Source: Klebsiella michiganensis
GTDB taxonomy: Bacteria > Pseudomonadota > Gammaproteobacteria > Enterobacterales > Enterobacteriaceae
Reading direction: 5' to 3'
Assembly (NCBI RefSeq): GCF_002925905.1
Contig: NZ_PRDB01000009.1
Span: 202,856 to 266,855 of the forward strand
DNA length: 64,000 bases
Of this stretch, positions 34,720-44,701 are shown one piece after another. The stretch's first letter is position 1. Every line of letters starts with the position of its first letter. The notes under the pieces are model-generated. The model was not told where the DNA came from and ran no database searches. It saw nothing but the letters and a program-made list of their open reading frames with translations. The translations under genes were made by a program, and so were the position numbers.

Positions 34720-35454
34720 TTACGCCGGCTTGCGCGCGCGCAGGAGAAAAATCATCGGCCGCTCTTTTTCTTCATCCAGCGCCGGCTGAGCGGCAATCTG
34801 CTCCGCCGTCGGTCCCCACTCATCCAGATGCTCGATGATAAAACCGGCGGCGATCAGCTGGTTTATCCAGCTGGACAGCTTGCGATGCTGCTTTTTCACC
34901 CCGTCGGCAAACCAGTTGCTGATGCGCTCGCCCTCCTGCTGGTAGTGGCTCACCGGCCAACTTTTCTGCCCGTTCTCATCTTCCGGCCAGCCCTGACGCG
35001 GCGGGGCGGTATAGATGGGATGCTCGGCGGAGAACAGCAGCGTACCGCCGGGCGTCAGCGCCCGGTAAACGGTGGCGAACAGCGGCGCCACGTCGGGCAG
35101 ATAGTGCAGCGCCAGCGAGCTATAGACCAGCTCGCAGCTATCGGCGGGCAGGGTAAGCGTCTGAAGATCTTCGCAGCGATAGCGGATACCTTCTCCCTCC
35201 GTCATTTCGCGGGCGCGCTCCAGCATTCGGCTGGAGAGATCCAGCCCGTCCACCTGCGCGGCGCCCTGGTCGCGGGCCCAGCGGCAAAACCAGCCGTAGC
35301 CGCAGCCAAGATCGACGACGCGTAAACCGGATAACGGCGGAAGCATTTGCTGAAGGGTCGGCCACTCGGGCGCGCCTTCCAGCCCTTTGACTGAACGGTC
35401 GAGGGTGGCGTATCCGGCAAAAAAAGCGGGATCGTCATAGATGTTCTGACTCAT
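34720..35454 (-). CDS. Class I SAM-dependent methyltransferase
   Basis: 244 residues from MSQNIYDD, with GGAG five bases upstream; a GTG two codons earlier is possible. Motif I VVDLGCGYGWFCRWA near residue 48, acidic residue of motif II in VDGLDLSSRML, motif IV/post-I region LVYSSLALHYLPD, typical of Methyltransf_11 proteins. The substrate is not deducible. It lies convergent to bgl and divergent from the mdtQ-like gene. Confidence 0.82.
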   Translation of the reverse strand: MSQNIYDDPAFFAGYATLDRSVKGLEGAPEWPTLQQMLPPLSGLRVVDLGCGYGWFCRWARDQGAAQVDGLDLSSRMLERAREMTEGEGIRYRCEDLQTLTLPADSCELVYSSLALHYLPDVAPLFATVYRALTPGGTLLFSAEHPIYTAPPRQGWPEDENGQKSWPVSHYQQEGERISNWFADGVKKQHRKLSSWINQLIAAGFIIEHLDEWGPTAEQIAAQPALDEEKERPMIFLLRARKPA

Positions 35455-35573
35455 TGTCACTCCATGAGAAGTTTATTTTTAGTCTGCTAATAGTTACGGC
35501 ACACGCTTTACTAAACGGCAAGGATGCAAGTAGCTTAATATACCCGACCTTATTTAATCATCTGACCGATTTC

Positions 35574-37013
35574 ATGAACCTGACTTTGAGCAAACGCGCG
35601 TTGGCTGGCCTGCCACTGGTTATCGCGCTGGCGGGCTGCGCGCCATCGCACGATACTGGCAAGCCGCTCCAGCAGCAAACCCCGGCATCCCACGTCGCAA
35701 CGGAACTGCCCGCCGCCGTGAAAAACGGCTGGCCGCAGAGCAACTGGTGGCAGGATTACCATGACCCTCAGCTCAATAGCCTGATTCAGCGTGCCTTAGC
35801 CAATGCGCCGGACATGCAGATTGCCGAACAGCGCATCAGGCTGGCGGAAGCGCAGGCGCGGATGTCGCAATCCAGCCTGGGGCCGAACCTGGATTTTTCC
35901 GCCGATATTGAACGGCAGAAAATGTCCTCCGAGGGGCTGATGGGGCCGTTTGCCACCGATACCGACGGCAATACCGGACCGTGGTACACCAACGGCACCT
36001 TCGGACTGACCGCCGGATGGGATCTGGACCTGTGGGGTAAAAACCGCGCGCTGCTCAAAGCGCGCATCGGTGAAGTCAAAGCACAGGTCGCTGAAGAAGC
36101 CCAGACCCGCGAACTGCTGGCCGGCAGCGTCGCCCGCCTTTACTGGCAGTGGCAGACCGAAGCGGCCATTAAAAACGTGCTGACGCAGGTGAAGCGCGAA
36201 CAGAATAATGTCGTTACCGTGGATACTGCGCTGTATCAACGCGGGATCACCAACTCGGCCGAAGGGGCCGAGAACGATATTAACGTCAGTAAAACCGATC
36301 AGCAGCTCGCCGACGTGGCGGGCAATATGAAGGAGATTGAAGCGCGGCTGATGGCGCTGACCAACAGCCAGAGCCAGGCGCTGAATCTTCATCCAGCGGA
36401 TTTACCCGCCGTCAGCGCGCAAATGCCCAACCAGCTGGGATATGAGCTGCTGGCGCGACGCCCTGACCTGCAGGTCGCCCACTGGTATATCGAGGCTTCA
36501 TTAAGCGAAGTTGATGCCGCGAAAGCCGCGTTTTATCCGGATATCAACCTGATGGCCTTCCTGCAGCAGGATGCCCTGCATCTCAGCGATCTGTTCCGCC
36601 ACTCTGCCCAGCAGATGGGCGTCACCGCCGGGCTGACCCTGCCGATCTTTGATAGCGGCCGCCTGAACGCGAATCTGGATATCGCCAGCGCGCAAAATGC
36701 CCTGTCGATAGCGAAGTACAACAAAGCGGTGGTCGATGCGGTTAATCAGGTGGCGAAAACCGCCAGCCAGATGGAAACGCTGATGGCGAAAAATCAGCAG
36801 CAGCAGCAGGTTGAAAAAGATGCTCAGCGGATGGTCGCGCTGGCGCAGGCGCGGATGAACGCCGGGATTATTTCCGGCTCGCGCGTCAGCCTGGCGAAGC
36901 TGCCGGCGCTGCAGGAGCGCGTCACCGCGCTGCGTCTGCACGGCCAGTGGCTTGATGCCAGCATCCAGCTGACCTCCGCGCTGGGCGGCGGGTATCATCA
37001 GGCGGCGAAGTAG
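35574..37013 (+). CDS. mdtQ: Outer-membrane efflux lipoprotein, NodT/TolC family (MdtQ-like)
   Basis: 479 residues from MNLTLSKRALAG; lipobox LAGC makes Cys22 the lipidated residue, so a 40-codon upstream extension is rejected. Two outer-membrane-factor repeats (about 60-250 and 270-470), with LLARRPDLQVAHWYIEASLSEVDAAKAAFYPDI typical of NodT. Length matches E. coli MdtQ, a pseudogene in K-12 but intact here. No pump gene adjoins it, so it would act with pumps encoded elsewhere. Confidence 0.85.
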   Translation: MNLTLSKRALAGLPLVIALAGCAPSHDTGKPLQQQTPASHVATELPAAVKNGWPQSNWWQDYHDPQLNSLIQRALANAPDMQIAEQRIRLAEAQARMSQSSLGPNLDFSADIERQKMSSEGLMGPFATDTDGNTGPWYTNGTFGLTAGWDLDLWGKNRALLKARIGEVKAQVAEEAQTRELLAGSVARLYWQWQTEAAIKNVLTQVKREQNNVVTVDTALYQRGITNSAEGAENDINVSKTDQQLADVAGNMKEIEARLMALTNSQSQALNLHPADLPAVSAQMPNQLGYELLARRPDLQVAHWYIEASLSEVDAAKAAFYPDINLMAFLQQDALHLSDLFRHSAQQMGVTAGLTLPIFDSGRLNANLDIASAQNALSIAKYNKAVVDAVNQVAKTASQMETLMAKNQQQQQVEKDAQRMVALAQARMNAGIISGSRVSLAKLPALQERVTALRLHGQWLDASIQLTSALGGGYHQAAK

Positions 37014-37021
37014 TTCTGTTT

Positions 37022-37110
37022 CCCGGCTCGCGCTGCGCTTAGCCGGGCTACAGGCCCATGCGATCTGTGGGGTTGTCGCCCGGATAAGGCGTTTACGCCG
37101 CCATCCGGGA
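37022..37110. repeat. BIME of two REP units
   Basis: CCCGGCTCGCGC...AGCCGGGC (37022-37051) and CGCCCGGATAAGG...CATCCGGG (37077-37110) lie in the gap between convergent mdtQ and yohD. Confidence 0.85.
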
Positions 37111-37117
37111 ACTCTCG

Positions 37118-37687
37118 TCACTCTTTCTTCTTTGCCTCGCGGCGCTTTAGCCACCAGTGCGCCGCAACCACCAGCACCACCGCCAGAATCAGCCAGATCC
37201 AGTGCTTCAGATGCGCATCCAGATGATGCAGCCACGGGCCAATCGCTTCCCCGCCGAGATAGCCGAGCGTGGTAAAAATTAACGCCCAGATAATCGCGCC
37301 GACAATATTCAGCGGCAGAAACACCTTCGGCGGCAGGCGGCTGGCGCCAATCAGCAGCGGGCCGATAACCCGAAAGCCGTACATAAAGCGGGTGCCGATG
37401 ACAAACAGGTAGGGGCGACGCTGGATCATCCGCTGGGCCTTTTGGATCCGCTTTTTCTGGCGTGCGAATCGCCGCAGAATCCGTCCGCCAAAGCGCCTGC
37501 CGAGTAAATAAAGCAGCTGATCGCCAATCATCCCCCCGAGGGCGACCGAGATAACCACCAGCCAGAACTTCAATAATCCCTGATGTGCCGCCACGCCGCC
37601 GAGCAGCGTGATGGTTTCGCCTTCCGCCACGCTGCCAATGACCAGCGCCGCGTAGCCGTACTGGGAAATCAGGTTATTGATATCCAT
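37118..37687 (-). CDS. yohD: DedA-family inner membrane protein
   Basis: 189 residues from MDINNLISQYGYAALVIGS (E. coli 192). The DedA/VTT hallmark GGMIGDQLLYLLGRRFGG and FIGTRFMYGFRV-like VIGTRFMYGFRVIGPLLIGAS are present, with four or five membrane segments. DedA proteins are thought to move lipids such as undecaprenyl phosphate across the membrane. An upstream start at 37726 lacks conservation. The K-12 neighbour yohF is missing. Confidence 0.92.
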   Translation of the reverse strand: MDINNLISQYGYAALVIGSVAEGETITLLGGVAAHQGLLKFWLVVISVALGGMIGDQLLYLLGRRFGGRILRRFARQKKRIQKAQRMIQRRPYLFVIGTRFMYGFRVIGPLLIGASRLPPKVFLPLNIVGAIIWALIFTTLGYLGGEAIGPWLHHLDAHLKHWIWLILAVVLVVAAHWWLKRREAKKKE

Positions 37688-37842
37688 ATAAAGATTAACT
37701 CCATAAAACGTCAGTCCCTTAATCATACACCCTGATGATAAAAATGCGGGGGAAGCGCATTTTTCTCGCTGTACACAAAATAATCTACAAGGTGAATTAT
37801 ACTTGGATCAGTGCTGTACCACGCCGTGACAAGGGGGACGCT

Positions 37843-38430
37843 ATGAACCATGTCTGGGGGCTCTTCTCTCATCCTAATCAAGAGATGAGCGTTATTAAAA
37901 GCGAAAACGAAACCGTTTCGCATCACTATACGCACCATGTGCTGGTCATGGCGGCGGTTCCGGTTATCTGCGCCTTTATTGGCACCACGCAGCTGGGCTG
38001 GAACTTCGGCGACGGCACGGTGGTAAAACTGTCGCTGATGACCGGGCTGGCCCTGGCGGTGCTGTTTTATGCCGTGATGCTCGCCGGGGTTGCGGTGATG
38101 GGGCGGGTTATCTGGTGGATGGCACGAAGCTATCCGCAGCGGCCTTCCCTTAAGCGCTGTATGGTTTTCGCCGGCTATGTCGCCACGCCGCTTTTCCTCA
38201 GCGGGCTCGTGGCGCTCTATCCGCTGGTGTGGCTGTGCGCGCTGGTCGGGACCGTCGCGCTGCTTTACACCGGCTATCTGCTGTATCTCGGTATTCCCAC
38301 GTTCCTGGGGATCAACAAAGAAGAGGGGTTGAGCTTCGCCAGCTCGACTCTGGCGATAGGGGTGCTGGTGCTGGAAGTGCTGCTGGCGATCACCGTTATT
38401 CTCTGGGGATACGGATATCGGCTCTTCTGA
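37843..38430 (+). CDS. yohC: Yip1-domain inner membrane protein
   Basis: 195 residues from MNHVWGLFSHP, same length as E. coli YohC, five membrane helices of the Yip1 type (GYVATPLFLSGLVALYPLVW, GYLLYLGIP). Function unknown. An in-frame extension back to 37735 is not conserved. Divergent from yohD. Confidence 0.92.
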   Translation: MNHVWGLFSHPNQEMSVIKSENETVSHHYTHHVLVMAAVPVICAFIGTTQLGWNFGDGTVVKLSLMTGLALAVLFYAVMLAGVAVMGRVIWWMARSYPQRPSLKRCMVFAGYVATPLFLSGLVALYPLVWLCALVGTVALLYTGYLLYLGIPTFLGINKEEGLSFASSTLAIGVLVLEVLLAITVILWGYGYRLF

Positions 38431-38606
38431 TTTAACTCATTGCCGGCATAAATAGATTTTTATGTCGGCAATGCAGCATTTGTTCACGATTCTTATTAGC
38501 CAGCTCGCGTTCTGACAAGGTATGATGATTTTTGCCAGCGGCGTCATCACCCCAGCGCCGCGGCGTACGTTCATAACGTGCAAAAATACTTTTCAGAATG
38601 TTCACG

Positions 38607-39554
38607 ATGACCAAATTTCGAGTTTCTTTGCTCAGCCTGACGTTGCTGCTGGCTGTGCCTTTTGCGCCCCAGGCGTTGGCTAAAACCTCCACGGCGGTTA
38701 CCGCCTCCCAGCCGGATATCGCTTCCGGCAGCGCGATGATCGTCGACCTTGCCAGCAAAAAAATCATCTATGCCAGCCAGCCGGACCTGGTTCGCCCGAT
38801 GGCGTCGATCACCAAGGTGATGACCGCGATGGTGGTCCTTGATGCCCATCTGCCCCTTGATGAGATGCTGACCGTTGATATCAGCCAGACGCCTGAAATG
38901 AAAGGGATCTATTCACGGGTGCGCCTGAACAGCCAAATCAGCCGCCGCAATATGCTGCTGCTGGCGCTGATGTCGTCGGAAAACCGCGCCGCCGCCAGCC
39001 TGGCGCACCATTACCCGGGCGGCTACGGCGCGTTTATCCGCGCGATGAACGCCAAGGCGCAGGCGCTGGGGATGACCCGCACCAGCTACGTTGAACCCAC
39101 CGGTCTGTCGATTCATAACGTCTCTACCGCCCGCGATCTGACTAAGCTGCTGATCGCCAGCGAGCAGTATCCGCTGATTGGCCAACTGAGCACCACCAAA
39201 GAAGATATGGCGACATTCGCCCATCCGGCCTATACGCTGCCGTTCCGCAATACCAACCATCTGGTCTACCGCGATAACTGGAATATTCAGCTGACCAAAA
39301 CCGGCTTTACTAACGCGGCGGGCCACTGCCTGATTATGCGTACGGTGATTAATCAGCGCCCGGTGGCGCTGGTGGTGATGGATGCGTTTGGCAAATATAC
39401 CCACTTCGCCGACGCCAGCCGCCTGAGAACGTGGATTGAAACGGGAAAAGTGATGCCGGTTCCGGCTTCCGCGCTCAGCTATAAAAAGCAGCGTGAAGCG
39501 CAGATGGCCGATGCGATGCTGAAAGGCGGCGCGCAGACCGCGCAGAACGATTAA
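38607..39554 (+). CDS. pbpG: D-alanyl-D-alanine endopeptidase, PBP7
   Basis: Periplasmic low-molecular-weight penicillin-binding protein cutting D-Ala-mDAP cross-links. 315 residues from MTKFRVSL (an ATG three codons earlier is possible). Signal peptide ends ALA near 25. Catalytic motifs SITK (67-70), SEN (124-126) and KTG (231-233) are all intact. No clear Shine-Dalgarno is seen. Confidence 0.94.
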   Translation: MTKFRVSLLSLTLLLAVPFAPQALAKTSTAVTASQPDIASGSAMIVDLASKKIIYASQPDLVRPMASITKVMTAMVVLDAHLPLDEMLTVDISQTPEMKGIYSRVRLNSQISRRNMLLLALMSSENRAAASLAHHYPGGYGAFIRAMNAKAQALGMTRTSYVEPTGLSIHNVSTARDLTKLLIASEQYPLIGQLSTTKEDMATFAHPAYTLPFRNTNHLVYRDNWNIQLTKTGFTNAAGHCLIMRTVINQRPVALVVMDAFGKYTHFADASRLRTWIETGKVMPVPASALSYKKQREAQMADAMLKGGAQTAQND

Positions 39555-39564
39555 CCCCCATTTC

Positions 39565-39648
39565 CCCGGATTACGGCGTAAACGCCTTATCCGGGCTACC
39601 GAACCGCGCTGTACCGTAGCCCGGCTAAGCGCAGCGCGAGCCGGGGGG
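39565..39648. repeat. BIME between pbpG and GNAT gene
   Basis: Two REP units, CCCCGGATTACGGCG...CCGGGCTA (39565-39598) and GTAGCCCGGCTAAGC...GCCGGGGG (about 39616-39648), fill the convergent gap and reach the GNAT stop codon. Confidence 0.85.
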
Positions 39649-40203
39649 TTACTCCGGCAGCGTCCAGTCGCCATCGCCGAGCGGGCGCTGCATAATCAAG
39701 GTATCCCGCCAGTCGCCCATCTTATAGCCGACGCTGCGCAGCTGACCCGCCACGCTAAAACCGAACTTTTTATGAATCGCAATCGACCCGGCGTTACTGT
39801 GGCCGTCGCCGATAATCGCCAGCATTTGTCGCCACGGTCCCTGTTCGCATTTCTCAATTAACCGGGAGAGCAGGGCGCTGCCGATACCGTGTCCCCCCAT
39901 TCCCGCCTCAACGTAAATCGACTCTTCCAGGGTGTAGCGGTAGGCCGGACGCGGGCGGTAAAAGGTGGCGTAGCAGTAGCCGACGATGGTGCCGCGCCAC
40001 AGGGCAACCAGCCACGGCAGCCCGCTATCGCGCACGGTTTTGATTCGCTTGCGCATCTCATCCACGGTTGGCGGGATCTCTTCAAAAGAGGCGCGTCCAT
40101 TGAGCACGTGCCAGACGTACAGCGCGGCGATAGCGTGGGCGTCATCGGGCAGCGCTTCGCGGATCTCTAAGTCAGCGTCGTGTAGCTTATCCACTGCGGA
40201 CAT
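39649..40203 (-). CDS. GNAT-family N-acetyltransferase
   Basis: 184 residues resembling phosphinothricin/methionine-analogue acetyltransferases (Pat/MnaT type): IREALPDDAHAIAALYVWHVL, SFEEIPPTVDEM, SIYVEAGMGGHGIGSALLSRL (acetyl-CoA loop), and the terminal HKKFGFSVAGQLRSVGYKMGDWRDTLIMQ. Substrate is inferred only from this resemblance. It lies between pbpG and dld, which I recall as neighbours in K-12. Confidence 0.85.
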   Translation of the reverse strand: MSAVDKLHDADLEIREALPDDAHAIAALYVWHVLNGRASFEEIPPTVDEMRKRIKTVRDSGLPWLVALWRGTIVGYCYATFYRPRPAYRYTLEESIYVEAGMGGHGIGSALLSRLIEKCEQGPWRQMLAIIGDGHSNAGSIAIHKKFGFSVAGQLRSVGYKMGDWRDTLIMQRPLGDGDWTLPE

Positions 40204-40300
40204 GATGGGTTAATTCCTTAAACGGGTTTGCCGGAGAGGAAATTTCTCCGGCGTGCAGCGTAATACAGAAGCCCCGCGGCTGAACAGTCCCCCGTGCGGA

Positions 40301-42043
40301 TTATTGCGGTTCGGTCGCGCTCGTCGGTTTATCCTGCGCTTCGCCCCAGTATTTTTGCTTACTGGTTTTGCCAATCCCCGGGTTCATGCTGTTGGTGGGA
40401 TCGTTTTCGCGATAGAAGCGTTTTAAGCTTTCCGGCGCTTCATACAGATGGCCGACGTTATGCTCGGCCGGATATTGGGCGCCCCGCTCCTTCAGCAGCG
40501 CCAGCATTTTCTCTTTCAGTTCGTGGGCATCGACGCCTTTTTTCACGATGTAATCCTGATGGAAAACGTGGCACATAAAGTGGCCGTAATAGAGCTTATG
40601 CACCAGCTGGCTATCGATATCGGCGGGAAGATGCTCAAACCATTCGGTGTCGTTACGGCGCAGGGCGATGTCCAGCGCCAGAATATCTTCCACCTCATCG
40701 GCGTGAACCGCCTGGTAGCGGATCGCCGCACCCGCGGCGGCAAAGCGGTGCAGGAAGGCTTTGCTGCCTTCTTCTGCGGTGCAGACGAAGAAATCCCCTT
40801 CGGCATTCTGGAAATATTCCCCGAGCCAGGCCTGAGCCTCTTCGATGCCGTCGCCCGCCATTTTCAGCAGCAGATGGTGTTCGTATTTATCGCGCCAGGT
40901 TTTCATTCGCTCCGGCAGGTGCGACGGGAAGACGTGACCCAGCTTTTGCATAAAGCGGTCGGTGAAGTGCGGCTTAAACAGCGACACTTTCTCCAGCATC
41001 GCGTCGGTGCGGCCCTTCATGGTAAAGAAGAACGGCATTTTATCGGTGCCGAGCTTGTCGATCATCAGGAAGGTGTCTTTCCCGTACTGCTCGGCGATGT
41101 CGTAAATATCGCGGTGCATATACTCGCCCGCCACCGGCAGATGGTTGAACTCGGCGAGAATATGGCGGCGAATTTCGGTCAGCACGTCCGGGCGGTTGGT
41201 GCCGATGTAGAACACCTGCTGGCGTTTTTCCGCCGGGAAGGTATCGAGGCGCACGGCAAACACCGCCAGCTTGCCGGCGCAGCCCGAGGATTCAAACAGG
41301 CGGTCCGGGTCGGCGTTGTAGCGCGCCGGGGTATCGGCATTCACGTCGCGCACGCGGGTGACGTAATCATGATCGTGGGCATGGCGACCGTCGTGGCGCA
41401 CATCCTCATCTTTAACCCGTTCGTCGTCGAGGCGGCTGAGGATTTGCTCCGGCGTGGTGCCGAGGTCAATGCCGAGGTGGTTCACCAGCGTCAGCTTGCC
41501 GTTTTCATCAATTTGCGCGTACAGCGACATTTCGGTATACGCCGGGCCGCGCTGTACCAGCGAGCCGCCGGAGTTGTTGCAGATCCCGCCGACCACCGAT
41601 GCCCCGATGCAGGATGAACCAATGACCGAGTGCGGTTCGCGACCCAGCGGCTTCAGCGCTTTTTCCAGCGAATAGAGCGTCGTGCCGGGATAAGCCAGCA
41701 CCTGCTCGCCTTTATCCAGCAGATGCAGTTTATCCAGGCGCAGGGTGCTGATAATGACGATATCGCGGTCATAATCGTTACCGTTCGGCGTTGAGCCTTC
41801 GGTCAGGCCGGTGTTGGCCGCCTGCATCAGAATGATTTTATCGGCGTTGACGCAGGCGTTCAGCACGCGCCACAGCTCCAGCAGGGTACCGGGAAAGACC
41901 ACCGCCAGCGCGTCGCCCTGGCCGGAGCGAAAGCCTTTACGGTAGCGCTGGGTTTTAGCCGGGTCGGTGAGCAGATGGGACGAGCCGACCAGACGGGCGA
42001 GTTCAGCCAGAAAAGCGTTGTTATAGGTTGTTGCAGATGACAT
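40301..42043 (-). CDS. dld: D-lactate dehydrogenase (quinone), FAD-dependent
   Basis: Peripheral inner-membrane respiratory enzyme oxidising D-lactate to pyruvate. 580 residues from MSSATTYNN (E. coli 571), with GGAG before the ATG; the upstream 20-codon extension is rejected. FAD-binding stretch MQAANTGLTEGSTPNGNDY and SVIGSSCIGASVVGGICNNSGG, membrane-binding basic segment in the middle, C-terminal DPTNSMNPGIGKTSK. Divergent from bglX. Confidence 0.95.
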   Translation of the reverse strand: MSSATTYNNAFLAELARLVGSSHLLTDPAKTQRYRKGFRSGQGDALAVVFPGTLLELWRVLNACVNADKIILMQAANTGLTEGSTPNGNDYDRDIVIISTLRLDKLHLLDKGEQVLAYPGTTLYSLEKALKPLGREPHSVIGSSCIGASVVGGICNNSGGSLVQRGPAYTEMSLYAQIDENGKLTLVNHLGIDLGTTPEQILSRLDDERVKDEDVRHDGRHAHDHDYVTRVRDVNADTPARYNADPDRLFESSGCAGKLAVFAVRLDTFPAEKRQQVFYIGTNRPDVLTEIRRHILAEFNHLPVAGEYMHRDIYDIAEQYGKDTFLMIDKLGTDKMPFFFTMKGRTDAMLEKVSLFKPHFTDRFMQKLGHVFPSHLPERMKTWRDKYEHHLLLKMAGDGIEEAQAWLGEYFQNAEGDFFVCTAEEGSKAFLHRFAAAGAAIRYQAVHADEVEDILALDIALRRNDTEWFEHLPADIDSQLVHKLYYGHFMCHVFHQDYIVKKGVDAHELKEKMLALLKERGAQYPAEHNVGHLYEAPESLKRFYRENDPTNSMNPGIGKTSKQKYWGEAQDKPTSATEPQ

Positions 42044-42237
42044 GTTCCACTCCTTGTGGTGGTACAAAATTATCAAAAATAAGAATAGCGCTTTGTATGA
42101 CAATTTGATGCATCAATGTTTCGAAAAATCAGAGAACAACGCGCGCTTTATTCAGGCGTCTCGTTTATGTTTATGGCAGACTTCGATTTTTGCTATCTTT
42201 TCGCCGATCTGGTCGACTGGAACAATGAGGGATAAAA

Positions 42238-44535
42238 ATGAAATGGCTTTGTACTGTAGGCGTCGCTGTGAGCCTGGCGCTGCAACCGGCGCTGGCGGAT
42301 GAATTGTTCGGCAATCATCCCCTAACGCCGCAGGCGCGGGATGCGTTTGTGACGGAACTGCTGACGAAAATGACGGTGGATGAAAAAATCGGTCAGCTGC
42401 GCTTAATTAGCGTCGGCCCGGATAACCCGAAAGAGGCCATCCGCGAGATGATCAAAGAAGGCCAGGTGGGGGCGATTTTTAACACCGTGACCCGCCATGA
42501 TATCCGCATTATGCAGGATCAGGTGATGGAACTCAGCCGCCTGAAAATCCCGCTCTTTTTCGCCTATGACGTGCTCCACGGCCAGCGTACCGTCTTTCCG
42601 ATTAGCCTTGGCCTGGCCTCCTCTTTTAACCTCGACGCGGTGAACACCGTCGGGCGGGTGTCGGCTTACGAAGCGGCCGATGATGGCCTGAACATGACCT
42701 GGGCGCCGATGGTCGACGTCTCCCGCGACCCGCGCTGGGGCCGCGCTTCGGAAGGGTTCGGGGAAGATACCTACCTGACCACCGAGATGGGCAGGGCGAT
42801 GGTGGAGTCGATGCAGGGGAAAAGCCCGGCGGATCGCTACTCGGTGATGACCAGCGTCAAGCACTTTGCCGCCTACGGCGCGGTCGAAGGCGGCAAAGAG
42901 TACAACACCGTTGATATGAGCCCGCAGCGCCTGTTCAACGACTATATGCCGCCCTACAAAGCGGGGCTGGATGCGGGCAGCGGCGCGGTTATGGTGGCGC
43001 TCAACTCGCTCAACGGTACCCCGGCGACCTCCGACGCCTGGCTGCTTAAGGACGTGCTGCGCGACCAGTGGGGCTTTAAAGGCATCACCGTCTCCGACCA
43101 TGGCGCTATCAAAGAGCTGATCAAACACGGCGTGGCGTCGGACCCGGAAGACGCGGTGCGCGTGGCGCTGAAGTCCGGCATCAATATGAGCATGAGCGAC
43201 GAGTACTACAGCAAGTATCTGCCGGGACTGGTGAAATCCGGTAAGGTGACAATGGCGGAGCTGGATGACGCGACCCGCCACGTGCTGAACGTGAAATATG
43301 ATATGGGCCTGTTTAACGACCCGTATAGCCACCTGGGGCCGAAAGATTCCGATCCGCAGGATACCAACGCCGAAAGCCGCCTGCATCGCAAAGAAGCGCG
43401 CGAAGTGGCGCGCGAAAGCCTGGTGCTGCTGAAAAACCGCCTCGATACGCTGCCGTTGAAAAAATCGGGCACTATCGCGGTAATCGGCGCGCTGGCCGAC
43501 AGCAAGCGCGACATGATGGGCAGCTGGTCGGCGGCGGGCGTGGCCGATCAGTCGGTCACCGTACTGACCGGTTTGCAGAACGCGCTGGGCGACAAAGGCA
43601 AGATTATCTATGCCAAAGGCGCTAACGTCACTGACGATAAAGGCATCGTCGACTTCCTCAATCTGTACGAGAAAGCGGTGCAGGTTGACTCGCGCTCGCC
43701 GCAGGAGATGATTGACGAAGCCGTGGCGGCGGCGAAGCAGTCTGACGTGGTGGTTGCCGTGGTTGGCGAGGCGCAGGGCATGGCCCACGAAGCCTCCAGC
43801 CGCACCGACATCACCCTGCCGCCGAGCCAGCGCGCTCTGATTAGCGCGCTGAAAGCGACCGGTAAACCGCTGGTGCTGGTGCTAATGAACGGTCGTCCGC
43901 TGGCGCTGGTGAAAGAGGATCAGCAGGCTGATGCGATCCTCGAAACCTGGTTTGCCGGTACCGAAGGCGGCAACGCCATTGCCGATGTGCTGTTCGGCGA
44001 CTACAACCCGTCTGGCAAGCTGCCCATGTCCTTCCCGCGCTCGGTCGGGCAGATCCCGACCTACTACAGCCATCTCAACACCGGTCGCCCGTACAATGCG
44101 GATAAGCCAAACAAGTACACCTCGCGCTACTTTGATGAAGCCAACGGCCCGCTCTATCCGTTTGGCTACGGCCTGAGCTACACCACCTTTAGCGTTTCCG
44201 ACGTGAAAATGTCGGCGCCGACCCTGCAGCGCGACGGCAGCGTGACCGCCAGCGTGCAGGTAACCAATACCGGCAAGCGCGAAGGGGCGACGGTGATTCA
44301 GCTTTATCTGCAGGACGTTACCGCTTCCATGAGCCGTCCGGTGAAAATGCTGCGCGGCTTTAAAAAGGTGACCCTCAAGCCGGGCGAGACGCAAACCGTC
44401 AGCTTCCCGATTGACGTTGAAGCGCTGAAGTTCTGGAACCAGCAGATGAAGTACGACGCCGAGCCGGGTAAATTCAACGTCTTTATCGGCGTCGACTCCG
44501 CCCGCGTGAAGCAGAGCGAGTTTGAACTGCTGTAA
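42238..44535 (+). CDS. bglX: Periplasmic beta-glucosidase, GH3
   Basis: 765 residues, exact E. coli BglX length. Signal peptide MKWLCTVGVAVSLALQPALA. GH3 N-terminal barrel (about 45-370) with KHFAAYGAVEGGKEYN and nucleophile Asp in GITVSDHGA, GH3 C-terminal domain (about 400-620), then a fibronectin-III-like domain (about 665-750). Releases glucose from oligosaccharides in the periplasm. Independent of the cytosolic bgl operon 8 kb away. Confidence 0.95.
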   Translation: MKWLCTVGVAVSLALQPALADELFGNHPLTPQARDAFVTELLTKMTVDEKIGQLRLISVGPDNPKEAIREMIKEGQVGAIFNTVTRHDIRIMQDQVMELSRLKIPLFFAYDVLHGQRTVFPISLGLASSFNLDAVNTVGRVSAYEAADDGLNMTWAPMVDVSRDPRWGRASEGFGEDTYLTTEMGRAMVESMQGKSPADRYSVMTSVKHFAAYGAVEGGKEYNTVDMSPQRLFNDYMPPYKAGLDAGSGAVMVALNSLNGTPATSDAWLLKDVLRDQWGFKGITVSDHGAIKELIKHGVASDPEDAVRVALKSGINMSMSDEYYSKYLPGLVKSGKVTMAELDDATRHVLNVKYDMGLFNDPYSHLGPKDSDPQDTNAESRLHRKEAREVARESLVLLKNRLDTLPLKKSGTIAVIGALADSKRDMMGSWSAAGVADQSVTVLTGLQNALGDKGKIIYAKGANVTDDKGIVDFLNLYEKAVQVDSRSPQEMIDEAVAAAKQSDVVVAVVGEAQGMAHEASSRTDITLPPSQRALISALKATGKPLVLVLMNGRPLALVKEDQQADAILETWFAGTEGGNAIADVLFGDYNPSGKLPMSFPRSVGQIPTYYSHLNTGRPYNADKPNKYTSRYFDEANGPLYPFGYGLSYTTFSVSDVKMSAPTLQRDGSVTASVQVTNTGKREGATVIQLYLQDVTASMSRPVKMLRGFKKVTLKPGETQTVSFPIDVEALKFWNQQMKYDAEPGKFNVFIGVDSARVKQSEFELL

Positions 44536-44546
44536 TGGTGATTTGT

Positions 44547-44577
44547 CGCCCGGGTAAGGCTGCGGCCGCCACCCGGG
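44547..44577. repeat. Single REP after bglX
   Basis: CGCCCGGGTAAGGCTGCGG...CCACCCGGG inverted repeat, 11 bases past the bglX stop. Confidence 0.8.
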
Positions 44578-44596
44578 AACAGGCATTCCTTACCCC

Positions 44597-44625
44597 AAAG
44601 GCCGATTTATCGGCCTTTTCTTTTT
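44597..44625 (+). terminator. Terminator after bglX
   Basis: AAAGGCCG/CGGCCTTT stem (44597-44604 with 44611-44618), loop ATTTAT, U-rich tail TTTTCTTTTT. Confidence 0.85.
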
Positions 44626-44644
44626 CCGCTCCGCCCCAAATGAA

Positions 44645-44651
44645 CTACGCT
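44645..44651 (+). promoter_or_regulatory. Candidate RpoS-type -10 of osmF operon
   Basis: CTACGCT followed by TTTT fits the sigma-S extended -10 (CTAYRCT). The predicted start is about 45 bases before osmF. In E. coli this operon is RpoS and osmotically induced. Confidence 0.5.
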
Positions 44652-44701
44652 TTTTGCTTAAGCTCCTGTTAATGGAGCGCAAATTAAAGAGGGACGTGAG
44701 G

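Noticed and set aside
42403..43788. 461-codon frame antisense to bglX
   Set aside because: Shadow of a conserved glycosidase; no RBS or family match.
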